The notes beneath the pieces are model-generated. The model was not told where the DNA came from and made no database searches. It worked only from the letters and a program-made list of their open reading frames with translations. Of a stretch of 58,448 nt of DNA, positions 23,985-31,724 are shown one piece after another. The translations under genes and the position numbers were made by a program. The stretch comes from JACPNE01 sp964444465. GTDB taxonomy: Archaea; Nanobdellota; Nanobdellia; SCGC-AAA011-G17; JACPNG01. Every line of letters starts with the position of its first letter. Position 1 is the stretch's first letter. Location of the stretch: the NCBI GenBank assembly GCA_964444465.1, contig CAYUGZ010000002.1, positions 1 through 58,448 of the forward strand. Direction: 5' to 3'.

Positions 23985-25652
23985 ATGACCTTTTTACAAT
24001 TATTAACAAAGGAAATTAAAAGTAAAAAAATAGATAATGTAGAGGGAGTTATAAAGTTAAGGGATAATTTAGCTAAAATTCACAAGCCAAAACATCTCCC
24101 TTCTTTAATTCAAGTTTTATTAAGTTCAGATAATGCTATCGATTTTATTAAAACAAAACCTACAAGAACAATATCAGGAGTTGCACCCATCGCAATTATG
24201 ACTTATCCAAGAGATTGTGACCATGGAACTTGTACTTTTTGTCCTGGAGGTGTAAATTCTTATTTTGGAGATGTCCCTAAAAGCTATACTGGGAACGAAC
24301 CTGCTTCAATGAGGGCAATAAGAAATAAATTTGATGCTTATTTACAAGTTTTTAATAGATTAGAACAATTTTCTTTATTGAATCAAACTCCTGAAAAAGT
24401 TGAGTTAATAATTATGGGTGGAACTTTTCCTTCTTATCCCAAAGAATATCAAGATGAATTTATTAAAGATGCATTAAAAGCGATGAATGATTTTAGTTTA
24501 ATGTTTTTTAAAGAAAATAAATTTAATTTTAAATCTTTTAAAGAATTTTTTGAGCTTCCTTCAAATATTTATAGTAAAGAAAGAATTGAAAGAATTCAAA
24601 CTAAATTATTAAAATTGAAAAAATCTTCTACATTAGGAGAAGAACAATTAAGAAATGAGACTACTAAGATAAGATGTTGTGTTTTGAATATTGAAACCAA
24701 ACCAGATGTTTGTAATGTTAATCATATCAATCAATTATTAAGATTGGGAACGACAAGAGTTGAATTAGGAATCCAAACTTTAAATAATAAAATTTTAAAA
24801 TTAACAAATAGAGGGCATACAGTAGAAGATTCTATTAAGGCTACTCAATTACTAAAAGATTCTTTATTAAAAACATGTTATCATATGATGCAAGGTCTTC
24901 CTAAATCTACAAAAAAAGAAGACATTAATAATTTTAAAGAAATATTTTCTAATCAAGATTATCAACCTGATGCACTTAAAATATATCCTTGCATGGTTAT
25001 GCCTGGAACCCCTTTACATGAACAATATAAAAAAGGATTGTTCACTCCAATAAAAACTGAACAAGCAGCTGAAATTATTTTAGAAGGGAAAAAATTTATT
25101 CCGAAATATTGTAGGGTAATGAGAATTCAAAGAGACATCCCAACTAAAGTTACTATAGATGGGGTTAACATAACTAATTTTAGACAATACTTACATGATC
25201 TGATGGGAAAAAAAGGAATAAAATGTAAATGTATAAGATGTAGAGAACCAAAAAATAAACAAATTGATTTTGATAATATTAAAATTCTAAGGGAGGATTA
25301 TAAAGCTTCTAATGGAACTGAAATTTTTATTTCTATGGAAGATACAAAAAATGATGTTCTACTTGGATTTACAAGATTAAGAATTCCTTACAAACCATTT
25401 AGAAAAGAGATAACATCTAGATCTTCTGGAATAAGAGAGTTACATATATATGGACAAGCTATTCCTCTAGGTAAAAAAGGATTAGTTCAACATAAAGGTT
25501 TGGGAAAAAAATTATTGTTAGAAGCTGAAAAGATTGCTAAAGAAGAGTTTGATGTTAACAAAATGTTGATTATCTCTGGAATTGGGGTTAAAGAATACTT
25601 TTCTAAACTAAAATATAAGAGAGATGGATTTTATATGTCTAAATCTTTATAG
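23985..25652 (+). CDS. elp3: Elp3 tRNA uridine-34 acetyltransferase
   Basis: This 555-residue protein joins a radical SAM domain (YPRDCDHGTCTFCPGG, with the C-x4-C-x2-C cluster site) to a C-terminal GNAT acetyltransferase domain (RELHIYGQAIPLG and HKGLGKKLLLEAEKIA). It modifies U34 of tRNA to a carboxymethyl type using acetyl-CoA. IETKPD and RVELGIQT are typical Elp3 blocks. A zinc site (CKCIRCRE, near residue 413) also matches. It is a single gene with its own TATA box. Confidence 0.96.
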   Translation: MTFLQLLTKEIKSKKIDNVEGVIKLRDNLAKIHKPKHLPSLIQVLLSSDNAIDFIKTKPTRTISGVAPIAIMTYPRDCDHGTCTFCPGGVNSYFGDVPKSYTGNEPASMRAIRNKFDAYLQVFNRLEQFSLLNQTPEKVELIIMGGTFPSYPKEYQDEFIKDALKAMNDFSLMFFKENKFNFKSFKEFFELPSNIYSKERIERIQTKLLKLKKSSTLGEEQLRNETTKIRCCVLNIETKPDVCNVNHINQLLRLGTTRVELGIQTLNNKILKLTNRGHTVEDSIKATQLLKDSLLKTCYHMMQGLPKSTKKEDINNFKEIFSNQDYQPDALKIYPCMVMPGTPLHEQYKKGLFTPIKTEQAAEIILEGKKFIPKYCRVMRIQRDIPTKVTIDGVNITNFRQYLHDLMGKKGIKCKCIRCREPKNKQIDFDNIKILREDYKASNGTEIFISMEDTKNDVLLGFTRLRIPYKPFRKEITSRSSGIRELHIYGQAIPLGKKGLVQHKGLGKKLLLEAEKIAKEEFDVNKMLIISGIGVKEYFSKLKYKRDGFYMSKSL

Positions 25653-25688
25653 AGAACCTTTTTATTTTAATAAATTCTTTAAATTATA

Positions 25689-25964
25689 ATGGTTGAGTTA
25701 GGTGGAAACATAAAATTAGAGGGTTTTGACTCAATAGACTCTAGTTCTTTAATAATAGTTAAGAAAATAGTTGGCAATTACACAAGAAAAATAATGGATA
25801 ACAATCAAGAGTACAAAGGATTAACAATATCTTTAAACAATCCTAATGATTATGAATTAAGAGCTGAATTGGTTATAGGAGAAAAAACACATAATTCTGA
25901 ATCTATAAACAATAATTTGTTTATGGCGTTAAATAGTGTCTTGAATGATTTATCATCAATATAA
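25689..25964 (+). CDS. Unknown 91-residue protein upstream of L21e
   Basis: A small alpha/beta protein: N-terminal strands (VELGGNIKLEGFDSI), a helix (IIVKKIVGNYTRKIM), strands (GLTISLNN, ELRAELVIGE) and a C-terminal helix (NNLFMALNSVLNDL). The beta-alpha-beta-beta-alpha order loosely resembles ribosome hibernation factor folds, but that is only a shape comparison. It sits just before the L21e-rpoF-DUF655 block, separated by that operon's TATA box, so it is probably transcribed on its own. Confidence 0.5.
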   Translation: MVELGGNIKLEGFDSIDSSSLIIVKKIVGNYTRKIMDNNQEYKGLTISLNNPNDYELRAELVIGEKTHNSESINNNLFMALNSVLNDLSSI

Positions 25965-25968
25965 AAAG

Positions 25969-25980
25969 GTTTATAAATTA
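25969..25980 (+). promoter_or_regulatory. TATA box for L21e-rpoF-DUF655 operon
   Basis: GGTTTATAAATT is centred about 25 nt before the L21e ATG at 26000, suggesting a leaderless transcript. Confidence 0.5.
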
Positions 25981-25999
25981 ACTATTAGTAATTTTATAT

Positions 26000-26290
26000 A
26001 TGACTCAACGAGCAGGTGGATTTAGAAGAAAATCCAGACATAAATTAAGGAAGAATAAAGCCCTTAGAGGTTTTGTTAGGATTAAAGACTATCTTCGAGG
26101 ATTTAAAGAAGGAGATAAAGTCTATCTTAAAGCAGAACCAGCTATCCAAAAAGGAATGTACTTTCCAAGATTCCATAACAAAGTTGGAAAAGTTATAAAA
26201 AAACAAGGAAAGTGCTATAAAGTTGAGATAAAAGATGGTTCAAAACCTAAGATGATAATAGTTCATCCAATTCATTTGAGGAGTGTATAA
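26000..26290 (+). CDS. rpl21e: Ribosomal protein L21e
   Basis: This 96-residue basic protein has RKSRHKLRKNK at the start, then GFVRIKDYLRGFKEGDKV, FPRFHNKVGKVI and the C-terminal VHPIHLRSV. These are the conserved blocks of L21e, an SH3-like protein of archaeal and eukaryotic large subunits. It starts the common archaeal cluster L21e-rpoF-DUF655; its stop abuts the rpoF ATG. Confidence 0.96.
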   Translation: MTQRAGGFRRKSRHKLRKNKALRGFVRIKDYLRGFKEGDKVYLKAEPAIQKGMYFPRFHNKVGKVIKKQGKCYKVEIKDGSKPKMIIVHPIHLRSV

Positions 26291-26629
26291 ATGGCAGATA
26301 TTCAAGTTGTTAATGAAACCCCAATTTCAATGTTAGATATGAAGAAGAAATTGGATGAAATTGAAAAAAGGGATAAAGAATTAAACTTTAGAGCAAAAAA
26401 AGTAAAAGAATATTTAGATTTATTTTTAACAAAAGATAGCAAAAAACAAGAAGGATTAAAAAAGAAGATTCAAGATCTTGGTATTCCAAGATTAAGAGAG
26501 AGACACATAACAAAGTTATTAGATGTTATCCCAAAAGATATGGAGAGTCTAAAAATATTGTTTAGTGGAGAAAACTTAACAATCAAACAAGAAGATCTAG
26601 AAAAGATTTTGAAAGTAATAAAAGAATGA
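26291..26629 (+). CDS. rpoF: RNA polymerase subunit F (Rpb4 homologue)
   Basis: The 112 residues are helical and acidic. Together with subunit E (not in this window) RpoF forms the stalk of archaeal RNA polymerase. The gene shows the archaeal RpoF layout: an N-terminal tip (TPISMLDMKKKL), a central helix (LNFRAKKVKEYLDLF) and a C-terminal HRDC-like part (LRERHITKLLDVIPKDMESLK), with the usual L21e-rpoF-DUF655 neighbourhood. Confidence 0.92.
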   Translation: MADIQVVNETPISMLDMKKKLDEIEKRDKELNFRAKKVKEYLDLFLTKDSKKQEGLKKKIQDLGIPRLRERHITKLLDVIPKDMESLKILFSGENLTIKQEDLEKILKVIKE

Positions 26630-26647
26630 TAATTAGCATGAGAGAAA

Positions 26648-27196
26648 ATGGCAAAAGAAGAAAACGCAATCATTTTAGATTACCTACCAAATGGGTATCC
26701 ATTGGACACTCGCCCGAGTCACAGAAAGACTGCCATAGCTCAAGCTATAGGTAAACAACATTTTATTCTACTAGAATTAGTTCCAAAAAAAGGAATTGGT
26801 TTACAACCTAATGAAGAAGTTTATTTAGGAGAAGGCAAAAGAGATAAAATTCATCATATTCTTGGAAGAATCTTTTTAGATAAATTAACTCAGACAGCTA
26901 GAGCTGAACTAGAGATCATATTAGATAAATTAATTGATGAGTATGAGAAAAGATTTGTTGAATTTTTCTCATCATGTGGTCCAATAAATGCTAGAAGACA
27001 TTATTTAGAGTTAATTCCAGGTATTGGTAAGAAACATATGTGGGAGATAATTGAATCTAGAAAAGAAAAACCATTTGAAAGTTTTGATGACATTAGAAAA
27101 AGAGTAAAATTACTTCCAGATCCAAAACAAGCAGTAATAAAAAGGATATTAATGGAAATAAATAATGAGGATAAGCACAAAATCTTCACAGGATAA
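26648..27196 (+). CDS. DUF655 family protein with helix-hairpin-helix
   Basis: The 182 residues contain an OB-like N-terminal region (AIILDYLPNGYP, GKQHFILLELVPKKG) and a helix-hairpin-helix (YLELIPGIGKKHMWEIIESR, about residues 119-138). The family is conserved across archaea next to rpoF/L21e and is inferred to bind nucleic acid, probably in tRNA or DNA metabolism. The start follows the rpoF stop by 18 bp. The rps13 promoter begins directly after its stop. Confidence 0.88.
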   Translation: MAKEENAIILDYLPNGYPLDTRPSHRKTAIAQAIGKQHFILLELVPKKGIGLQPNEEVYLGEGKRDKIHHILGRIFLDKLTQTARAELEIILDKLIDEYEKRFVEFFSSCGPINARRHYLELIPGIGKKHMWEIIESRKEKPFESFDDIRKRVKLLPDPKQAVIKRILMEINNEDKHKIFTG

Positions 27197-27208
27197 GCTT
27201 TATAAATA
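27197..27208 (+). promoter_or_regulatory. TATA box for the S13 operon
   Basis: GCTTTATAAATA is centred about 27 nt before the S13 ATG at 27230 and starts immediately after the DUF655 stop codon. It probably drives the S13-S4-S11-rpoD block. Confidence 0.5.
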
Positions 27209-27229
27209 CAAAATCAAGTTATTTCTGAG

Positions 27230-27700
27230 ATGGCAGATTTTAAACAATTAATAAGATTAGTAGATGCTGATCTTAATGGAAATAAACAAGTTTATCATGC
27301 TTTAAGAAAAATAAAAGGGGTTAGTTATAGTTTTGCTAATGTTGTTTGTACTTTAGCTAATATTGATAAAACAATTAAAGTAGGTACATTAAAAGAAGAT
27401 AAACTTAAATTATTGGATAATATAATAAAAAATCCATCTAAATATAATATTCCTTCATGGATGTTCAATAGAAGGAAAGATTTTGATACAGGTGAAGATA
27501 AACATTTATTATCTTCAACTTTAAAATTAGCAAAAGATTTTGATATAAGAAGATTAAAAGAAATTAAGAGCTACAAAGGGATAAGACATGGTTTAAATCT
27601 ACCAGTAAGAGGACAAAGAACTAAAGCTCATTTTAGAAAAGGAAGAGCTGTAGGAGTTAAAAGAGCAAAAGGAAAAGGTGGAGGAAAGAAAGGAAAGTAA
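27230..27700 (+). CDS. rps13: Ribosomal protein S13
   Basis: This 156-residue protein has the S13 head-domain pattern: IRLVDADLNGNKQVYHALRK, a helix-two-turn-helix, IKSYKGIRHGLNLPVRGQRT and a basic C-terminal tail rich in Lys/Gly. S13 contacts the P-site tRNA and the large subunit at the small-subunit head. It leads the archaeal S13-S4-S11-rpoD cluster; its stop abuts the S4 start. Confidence 0.97.
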   Translation: MADFKQLIRLVDADLNGNKQVYHALRKIKGVSYSFANVVCTLANIDKTIKVGTLKEDKLKLLDNIIKNPSKYNIPSWMFNRRKDFDTGEDKHLLSSTLKLAKDFDIRRLKEIKSYKGIRHGLNLPVRGQRTKAHFRKGRAVGVKRAKGKGGGKKGK

Positions 27701-28342
27701 ATGGGAGATCCAAAAAAACATAGAAAAAAGTATAGTACCCCGTTACATCCATGGCAAGCTACTAGGATAGAGGAAGAGAAACAAATCTTAAATGAATATG
27801 GATTAAGAAATAAAAAAGAGATTTGGAAACTAGATTCATTATTAAGAAGATTTAGATCCCAAGCTAAGAAACTTATAGCTTCTACAACAGACCAAGCAAG
27901 AAAAGAAGAAAAATTACTAATAGTTAAATTAGCTAAACTTGGATTGTTAAATGAAGAAGCCCATTTAGATGATGTTTTAGGATTAAATTTAAGAGATGTT
28001 TTAGAAAGAAGATTACAAACTCTTGTTTATAGAAAGAATTTAGCTAGATCAGCTGAACAAGCTAGACAATTTATAATACATGGGCATGTTGTAATAGACA
28101 ACAAAAAAATAACCGTTCCCTCATATTTAGTTAAAAAAGATGAAGAAGATAAATTAAATTTTCTTTCAAAATCTTCTTTATCTAAAATAGATCATCCTGA
28201 AAGAGTTAATTTAGAAGATAAAGAAGAAGTAAAAGAAGAAACATTATCAGAAAAAGTTTCAGAAGAAAAAGTTTCAGAAGAAAAAGTTTCAGAAGAAAAA
28301 GTTAAGGAGAAAGATGGATCAAAAGCAACAGCAAAAGCTTAG
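27701..28342 (+). CDS. rps4: Ribosomal protein S4 with repetitive charged tail
   Basis: Residues 1-180 form a normal archaeal S4: GDPKKHRKKYSTPLHPW, then LRDVLERRLQTLVYRKNLA and an S4 RNA-binding domain (ARQFIIHGHVVIDNKKITVPSYLV). After it comes an unusual tail of about 30 residues built from VSEEK repeats (15-bp DNA units at 28247-28303). S4 helps start small-subunit assembly. The end of the coding sequence overlaps the S11 start by 29 bp in another frame, so the repeat tail also carries the start site of the next gene. Confidence 0.97.
   Translation: MGDPKKHRKKYSTPLHPWQATRIEEEKQILNEYGLRNKKEIWKLDSLLRRFRSQAKKLIASTTDQARKEEKLLIVKLAKLGLLNEEAHLDDVLGLNLRDVLERRLQTLVYRKNLARSAEQARQFIIHGHVVIDNKKITVPSYLVKKDEEDKLNFLSKSSLSKIDHPERVNLEDKEEVKEETLSEKVSEEKVSEEKVSEEKVKEKDGSKATAKA
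28247..28303 (+). repeat. 15-bp tandem repeats in the S4 tail
   Basis: The unit GTTTCAGAAGAAAAA, encoding VSEEK, is repeated about three and a half times with almost no change. Such a perfect array can expand or contract by slippage without shifting the frame. Confidence 0.85.
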
Positions 28343-28721
28343 ATGGGGAATTGCCCATATCTATGCTAGTTACAATAATACTATAATCCACATAACAGAT
28401 TTATCAGGATCAGAAACAATTTCTAAAGGTTCTGGTGGGATGATGGTTAAAGCACATAGATTAGAATCATCTCCAACAGCTGCGATGAGTGCTGCAAAAA
28501 GAGCAGCAGAAGGGGCATTAGAGAAAGGAGTTAATGGAGTTCATATAAGAATTAGAGCACCTGGGGGACATGAAGGTCCAACACAACCTGGACCAGGAGC
28601 ACAAGCTGCAGTAAGATCATTATCAAGAGCAGGATTGAGAATTGGAGTTATAGAGGATGTAACAAAGCTTCCACATGGTGGTTGCAGAAAATCACATGCA
28701 AGAAGGGGTAGAAGAGTTTAA
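28314..28721 (+). CDS. rps11: Ribosomal protein S11
   Basis: The 135 residues carry the S11 pattern: LRWGIAHIYASYNNTIIHITD, GSGGMMVKAHRLESSP, GVNGVHIRIRAPGGH, a PGPGAQAAVRSLSRAGL block and the C-terminal PHGGCRKSHARRGRRV. S11 lies at the platform of the small subunit near the E site. The ATG is inside the S4 tail (29-bp overlap). rpoD follows by 1 bp. Confidence 0.97.
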   Translation: MDQKQQQKLRWGIAHIYASYNNTIIHITDLSGSETISKGSGGMMVKAHRLESSPTAAMSAAKRAAEGALEKGVNGVHIRIRAPGGHEGPTQPGPGAQAAVRSLSRAGLRIGVIEDVTKLPHGGCRKSHARRGRRV

Positions 28722-28722
28722 A

Positions 28723-29508
28723 ATGGATATTAAATTATTAAATAAAAATAAAGAAAAAACAAGTTTTTTAGTTAAAAACACAGATACAGTATTTATTAAT
28801 ACTTTAAGAAGAAATATTATAAGTAATGTTCCAACTTTAGCAATAGATACTGTTAAATTCATAAAAAATAGTTCTGCTTTATATGATGAGATCTTAGCTC
28901 ATAGATTTGGATTAGTTACATTAAAAACAGATTTGAAGTCATATTCATTAAAATCAGAATCTAAAGCAAAAAAATCTTCTACAACTGAATTAATTTTAAC
29001 ATTAAGTTGTAAAGGACCTTGTACAGTTTATGGAGGGGATCTTACTTCAAAAGATCCTAAAGTTAAAGCAATTTATCCAAAAACTGTTATAGTTAAATTG
29101 AGTAAAGGTCAAGAGCTTAAATTAGAAGCAACAGCTATTTTAGGAACAGGAAAAAAACATACAAAATTTTCTCCTGGATTATCTTATTATCAAGGATATC
29201 CTGAAATTAATATATTAAAACCAAATGCATCTGGAGTAGTTGAAGCTGTTAAAATTTGTCCAACTAAAGTTTTTAGAGCAGAAAATAAACAATTAAAAGT
29301 TCATGATCTAGAAAAATGTAATCTATGTAATGCATGTGTTGAATTATTAGGGGAGAATATAATTGATGTTAAAGGAAGTAATAAAGATTTTATTGTTCAT
29401 TTAGAATCATGGGGTCAACTAAAAAATAATGAAATTTTAGATAAAGCAATAGATGTTATGGACGATAAATTAGATGAGTTTGAGTCTCAAATAAAGAAGA
29501 TCAAATGA
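28723..29508 (+). CDS. rpoD: RNA polymerase subunit D (Rpb3 homologue) with Fe-S domain
   Basis: The 261-residue assembly subunit has the alpha-like dimerisation part (FINTLRRNIISNVPTLAIDTV) and an inserted ferredoxin-like domain. KICPTKVF and KCNLCNACVEL supply four Cys, enough for one [4Fe-4S] cluster as in some archaeal RpoD. ATG 28723 is chosen over an upstream in-frame codon at 28675 because it gives the standard MDIKLL start and lies 1 bp after the S11 stop. Confidence 0.95.
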   Translation: MDIKLLNKNKEKTSFLVKNTDTVFINTLRRNIISNVPTLAIDTVKFIKNSSALYDEILAHRFGLVTLKTDLKSYSLKSESKAKKSSTTELILTLSCKGPCTVYGGDLTSKDPKVKAIYPKTVIVKLSKGQELKLEATAILGTGKKHTKFSPGLSYYQGYPEINILKPNASGVVEAVKICPTKVFRAENKQLKVHDLEKCNLCNACVELLGENIIDVKGSNKDFIVHLESWGQLKNNEILDKAIDVMDDKLDEFESQIKKIK

Positions 29509-29540
29509 TTTTTAAACTAAACTTTGCACTTTTGCTATAT

Positions 29541-29624
29541 GCGGGAGTGCCAGAGTGGACAAATGGGACACGTTAAGGCCGTGTTGGCTTAGTGCCTACG
29601 CAGGTTCGAATCCTGTCTTCCGCA
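29541..29624 (+). tRNA. tRNA-Leu (anticodon AAG as read)
   Basis: This 84-nt class II tRNA has acceptor arms GCGGGAG and CTTCCGC with a discriminator A. The D stem pairs CCA with TGG. The anticodon stem pairs ACACG with CGTGT around the 7-nt loop TTAAGGC, which puts AAG at 29575-29577 (CUU-Leu). There is a long variable arm, and the T loop is TTCGAAT between GCAGG and CCTGT. A34 in a tRNA-Leu is atypical for archaea, where GAG is expected. It lies between rpoD and L18e, the usual archaeal site for a tRNA-Leu gene. A TTTTTAAAC box is about 27 nt upstream. Confidence 0.9.
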
Positions 29625-29631
29625 ATTGAAA

Positions 29632-29982
29632 ATGAAAAAAACAAATTCACAATTAATTGAGTTAATACAAGAATTAAAGGTTTTAGCTAATAAGGAGAAT
29701 GTTAAATTATGGAAAAGAGTGTCTAAAGATTTAGAAAAGTCTACAAGAAGACACTCAAATGTTAATGTGTTTAAAATTAATAAAGTTGTAAGAGAGAATG
29801 AAACAGCTTTAATTCCAGGAAAAGTATTGTCTAAAGGAGACTTAACTAAAAAAATTACAATTGCTGCTTTAAATTTTTCAAAAGAAGCAAAAGAAAAAAT
29901 TAACAAAACTGGAAAAGCTATAACAATTAAAGAATTAATTAAAGAAAATCCAAAAGGATCTAAAGTGAGGATTATAGGATAA
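29632..29982 (+). CDS. rpl18e: Ribosomal protein L18e
   Basis: This protein of about 116 residues is the archaeal/eukaryotic L18e, of the L15/L18e fold. It contains LIQELKVLANKENVKLWKRVSKDLEKSTRR near the start and ALIPGKVLSKGDLTKKITIAAL, VKRIG-like C-terminal VRIIG. The ATG at 29632 lies only 7 nt beyond the tRNA-Leu 3' end; an in-frame TTG at 29626 would nearly touch it. Co-transcription with, or processing from, the tRNA is likely. Confidence 0.93.
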   Translation: MKKTNSQLIELIQELKVLANKENVKLWKRVSKDLEKSTRRHSNVNVFKINKVVRENETALIPGKVLSKGDLTKKITIAALNFSKEAKEKINKTGKAITIKELIKENPKGSKVRIIG

Positions 29983-29983
29983 A

Positions 29984-30277
29984 ATGATTTATAATTACCA
30001 AGTAGAATTAATGGAGATGGGACAAGAAAAACCATCTTTAATTGATAGTTTTTCATTTGATTTAGTTAAAAATGAGAGAGGCATATTATTAAAACCAAAA
30101 GAAGCGGAAAGAGAATTGAGATTAGATGATAGGTTTAAAGGATTCCTTGATGAGTATCCTGCAATTGTATATGTTACTGTTGATAACATGACTAATGTAC
30201 ATCGTCCTCCTGAAGGAATTGATAGGAAAGAAGGTGTAGTAATAAAATTAACTTTACAAGAAGGAATAGCAAAATGA
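29984..30277 (+). CDS. Unknown protein inserted between L18e and L13
   Basis: This 97-residue protein has strand-rich segments (IYNYQVELMEMGQ, AIVYVTVDNMTNVHRPPEG, GVVIKLTLQEG) and a helix-poor middle with many charged residues. I recognise no family. In most archaea L13 follows L18e directly, so this gene is an addition to a very conserved ribosomal-protein operon. It starts 1 bp after the L18e stop and overlaps the L13 ATG by 4 bp, so it is translated with them. A ribosome-associated role is an inference from position only. Confidence 0.6.
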   Translation: MIYNYQVELMEMGQEKPSLIDSFSFDLVKNERGILLKPKEAERELRLDDRFKGFLDEYPAIVYVTVDNMTNVHRPPEGIDRKEGVVIKLTLQEGIAK

Positions 30278-30696
30278 TAATTAATGCTGAAAATCTAATA
30301 TTAGGAAGATTGTCTACAATTGCAGCTAAAAAAGCTTTACTTGGGGAATCTATTGATTTAGTTAATGTTGAGAAAGCAGTTATAATTGGAACTAAAAAGA
30401 ATATCCTAGATAAATATAAAACTAGAAGAGAAAGAGGAGAAACTTTACACGGTCCTTATTTTCCAAGAACTCCAGATAGACTTGTGAGAAGAACTATTCG
30501 TGGAATGCTTCCATATAAACAAGAAAAAGGAAGATTAGCTTTTAAAAGAGTTAAATGTCATGTAGGCATACCAGAAGATTTAAAAGATAAAAAGATAGAA
30601 ACTTTAGATAAAGCAAAATTATCTCCTCAAAAAATGAAATTTGTAACAATAAAACAATTAACTAGTTATCTTGGAGCAAAAGATTATGGCAGCTAA
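30274..30696 (+). CDS. rpl13: Ribosomal protein L13
   Basis: The 140 residues follow the archaeal L13/uL13 layout: IINAENLILGRLSTIAAKKAL, VNVEKAVIIGTKK, RGETLHGPYFPRTPDRLVRRTIRGMLPYK and a short C-terminal extension. The ATGA overlap with the preceding unknown gene shows coupling. The S9 start lies 11 bp inside its end. Confidence 0.96.
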   Translation: MIINAENLILGRLSTIAAKKALLGESIDLVNVEKAVIIGTKKNILDKYKTRRERGETLHGPYFPRTPDRLVRRTIRGMLPYKQEKGRLAFKRVKCHVGIPEDLKDKKIETLDKAKLSPQKMKFVTIKQLTSYLGAKDYGS

Positions 30697-31090
30697 CATA
30701 GTTCATATGTCTGGACAAAGAAAAAAAGCAATAGCAAGAGCAACTTTAAAACCCGGAAAAGGAATCATAAGAATAAATAAAATGTTATTAGAACTACACA
30801 AACCAGAACTAGCTAAACAAAGAATTATGGAACCTTTACAATTAGCAGGAGATGTTGCTAATAAAGTGAATATTAACATTAATGTTCATGGAGGGGGTTG
30901 GCAAGCACAGAGTGAAGCTGCAAGATTAGCTGTTGCACGTAGTTTAGTAAAATTTTCAGGTAGCAAAGATTTGAGACAAACGTTTTTAGATTATGATAGA
31001 CATTTAGTAGTTGCTGATGTAAGGCAAGTTGAACCTTCAAAACCAAATAACTCTAAAGCAAGAGCAAAAAGACAAAAAAGTTATAGATAA
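30686..31090 (+). CDS. rps9: Ribosomal protein S9
   Basis: The protein starts MAANIVHMSGQRKKAIARATL and shows AVARSLVKFSG, a D-x-R-x-V-E-x-x-K-x-x-x-x-x-x-A-R block (DVRQVEPSKPNNSKARAKRQ) and ends with the S9 tail KSYR that reaches the P-site tRNA. ATG 30686 is preferred over an upstream in-frame TTG (30671); it overlaps the L13 end by 11 bp. Confidence 0.96.
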   Translation: MAANIVHMSGQRKKAIARATLKPGKGIIRINKMLLELHKPELAKQRIMEPLQLAGDVANKVNININVHGGGWQAQSEAARLAVARSLVKFSGSKDLRQTFLDYDRHLVVADVRQVEPSKPNNSKARAKRQKSYR

Positions 31091-31091
31091 A

Positions 31092-31286
31092 ATGATAATT
31101 CCAATAAGATGTTTTTCATGTGGTAAACCTATAGGTCATTTATGGGAAGATTTCCAAGAGAGATCTAAAACAGAAGAGAAGAAAAAAGTCCTAGATGATT
31201 TAGGTGTAGAAAGATATTGTTGCAGATCAATATTTATGGGACATATTGATTTGATTGATACTGTAATGCAATTCAAGAAGAGTTAA
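31092..31286 (+). CDS. rpoN: RNA polymerase subunit N (Rpb10 homologue)
   Basis: The 64-residue zinc-binding subunit opens MIIPIRCFSCGKPIG (Cys7, Cys10) and has the atypical Cys43-Cys44 pair in RYCCR, which matches the Rpb10/RpoN zinc site. The upstream in-frame extension overlaps S9 and is not part of the gene. It starts 1 bp after the S9 stop, as in many archaea. Confidence 0.96.
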   Translation: MIIPIRCFSCGKPIGHLWEDFQERSKTEEKKKVLDDLGVERYCCRSIFMGHIDLIDTVMQFKKS

Positions 31287-31316
31287 ATTTTTATATTTCT
31301 TTTCAATATTAAATTT

Positions 31317-31724
31317 ATGAGAGATGATCAATGGCTTCTAGAAAAAATGAATAATGTATGGAATTCATTATTTCCTGAAGTTGAAAGAAAGAATAATGTT
31401 GTTATTAGATTTAAAGGAAGATGGAAGAATAAATTTGGACATATTAAAAGATTAAAAAATAAAGATACTGAAATTGTGATAAATTCTTTATTTAAAGATT
31501 TAAATGTTCCTGCTTACATAATAAATTTAACAATTGCACATGAGTTAGTCCATTATATGCATGGTTTTAACAGTCCTTATCAACAACAATTCAAACATCC
31601 TCATCAAGGTGGGGTTGTGAATAAAGAGTTGAAAAATAGAGGGTATAGTGAATTATTAAAATTAGAAAGAAAATGGTTTAAAGATGAGTGGTTAAAAACT
31701 TATATTAAAATTATGCAGGACTAA
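31317..31724 (+). CDS. SprT-like/M48-type zinc metalloprotease domain protein
   Basis: The 135 residues contain a clear HExxH (HELVH, residues 75-79) with helix context TIAHELVHYMHGF and a following H-rich segment FKHPHQGG that may supply the third ligand. The size and the N-terminal WLLEKMNNVWNSLF helix fit SprT-like/minigluzincin domains. Spartan-family members cleave DNA-protein crosslinks, but no DNA-binding tail is visible. It is separated from rpoN by 30 bp with no clear promoter. Its 3' end overlaps the convergent pilin-like gene by 14 bp. Confidence 0.7.
   Translation: MRDDQWLLEKMNNVWNSLFPEVERKNNVVIRFKGRWKNKFGHIKRLKNKDTEIVINSLFKDLNVPAYIINLTIAHELVHYMHGFNSPYQQQFKHPHQGGVVNKELKNRGYSELLKLERKWFKDEWLKTYIKIMQD

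Noticed and set aside
28675..28722. Upstream extension of rpoD within S11
   Set aside because: ATG 28723 gives the family start and 1-bp spacing; the extension is the shifted-frame end of S11.
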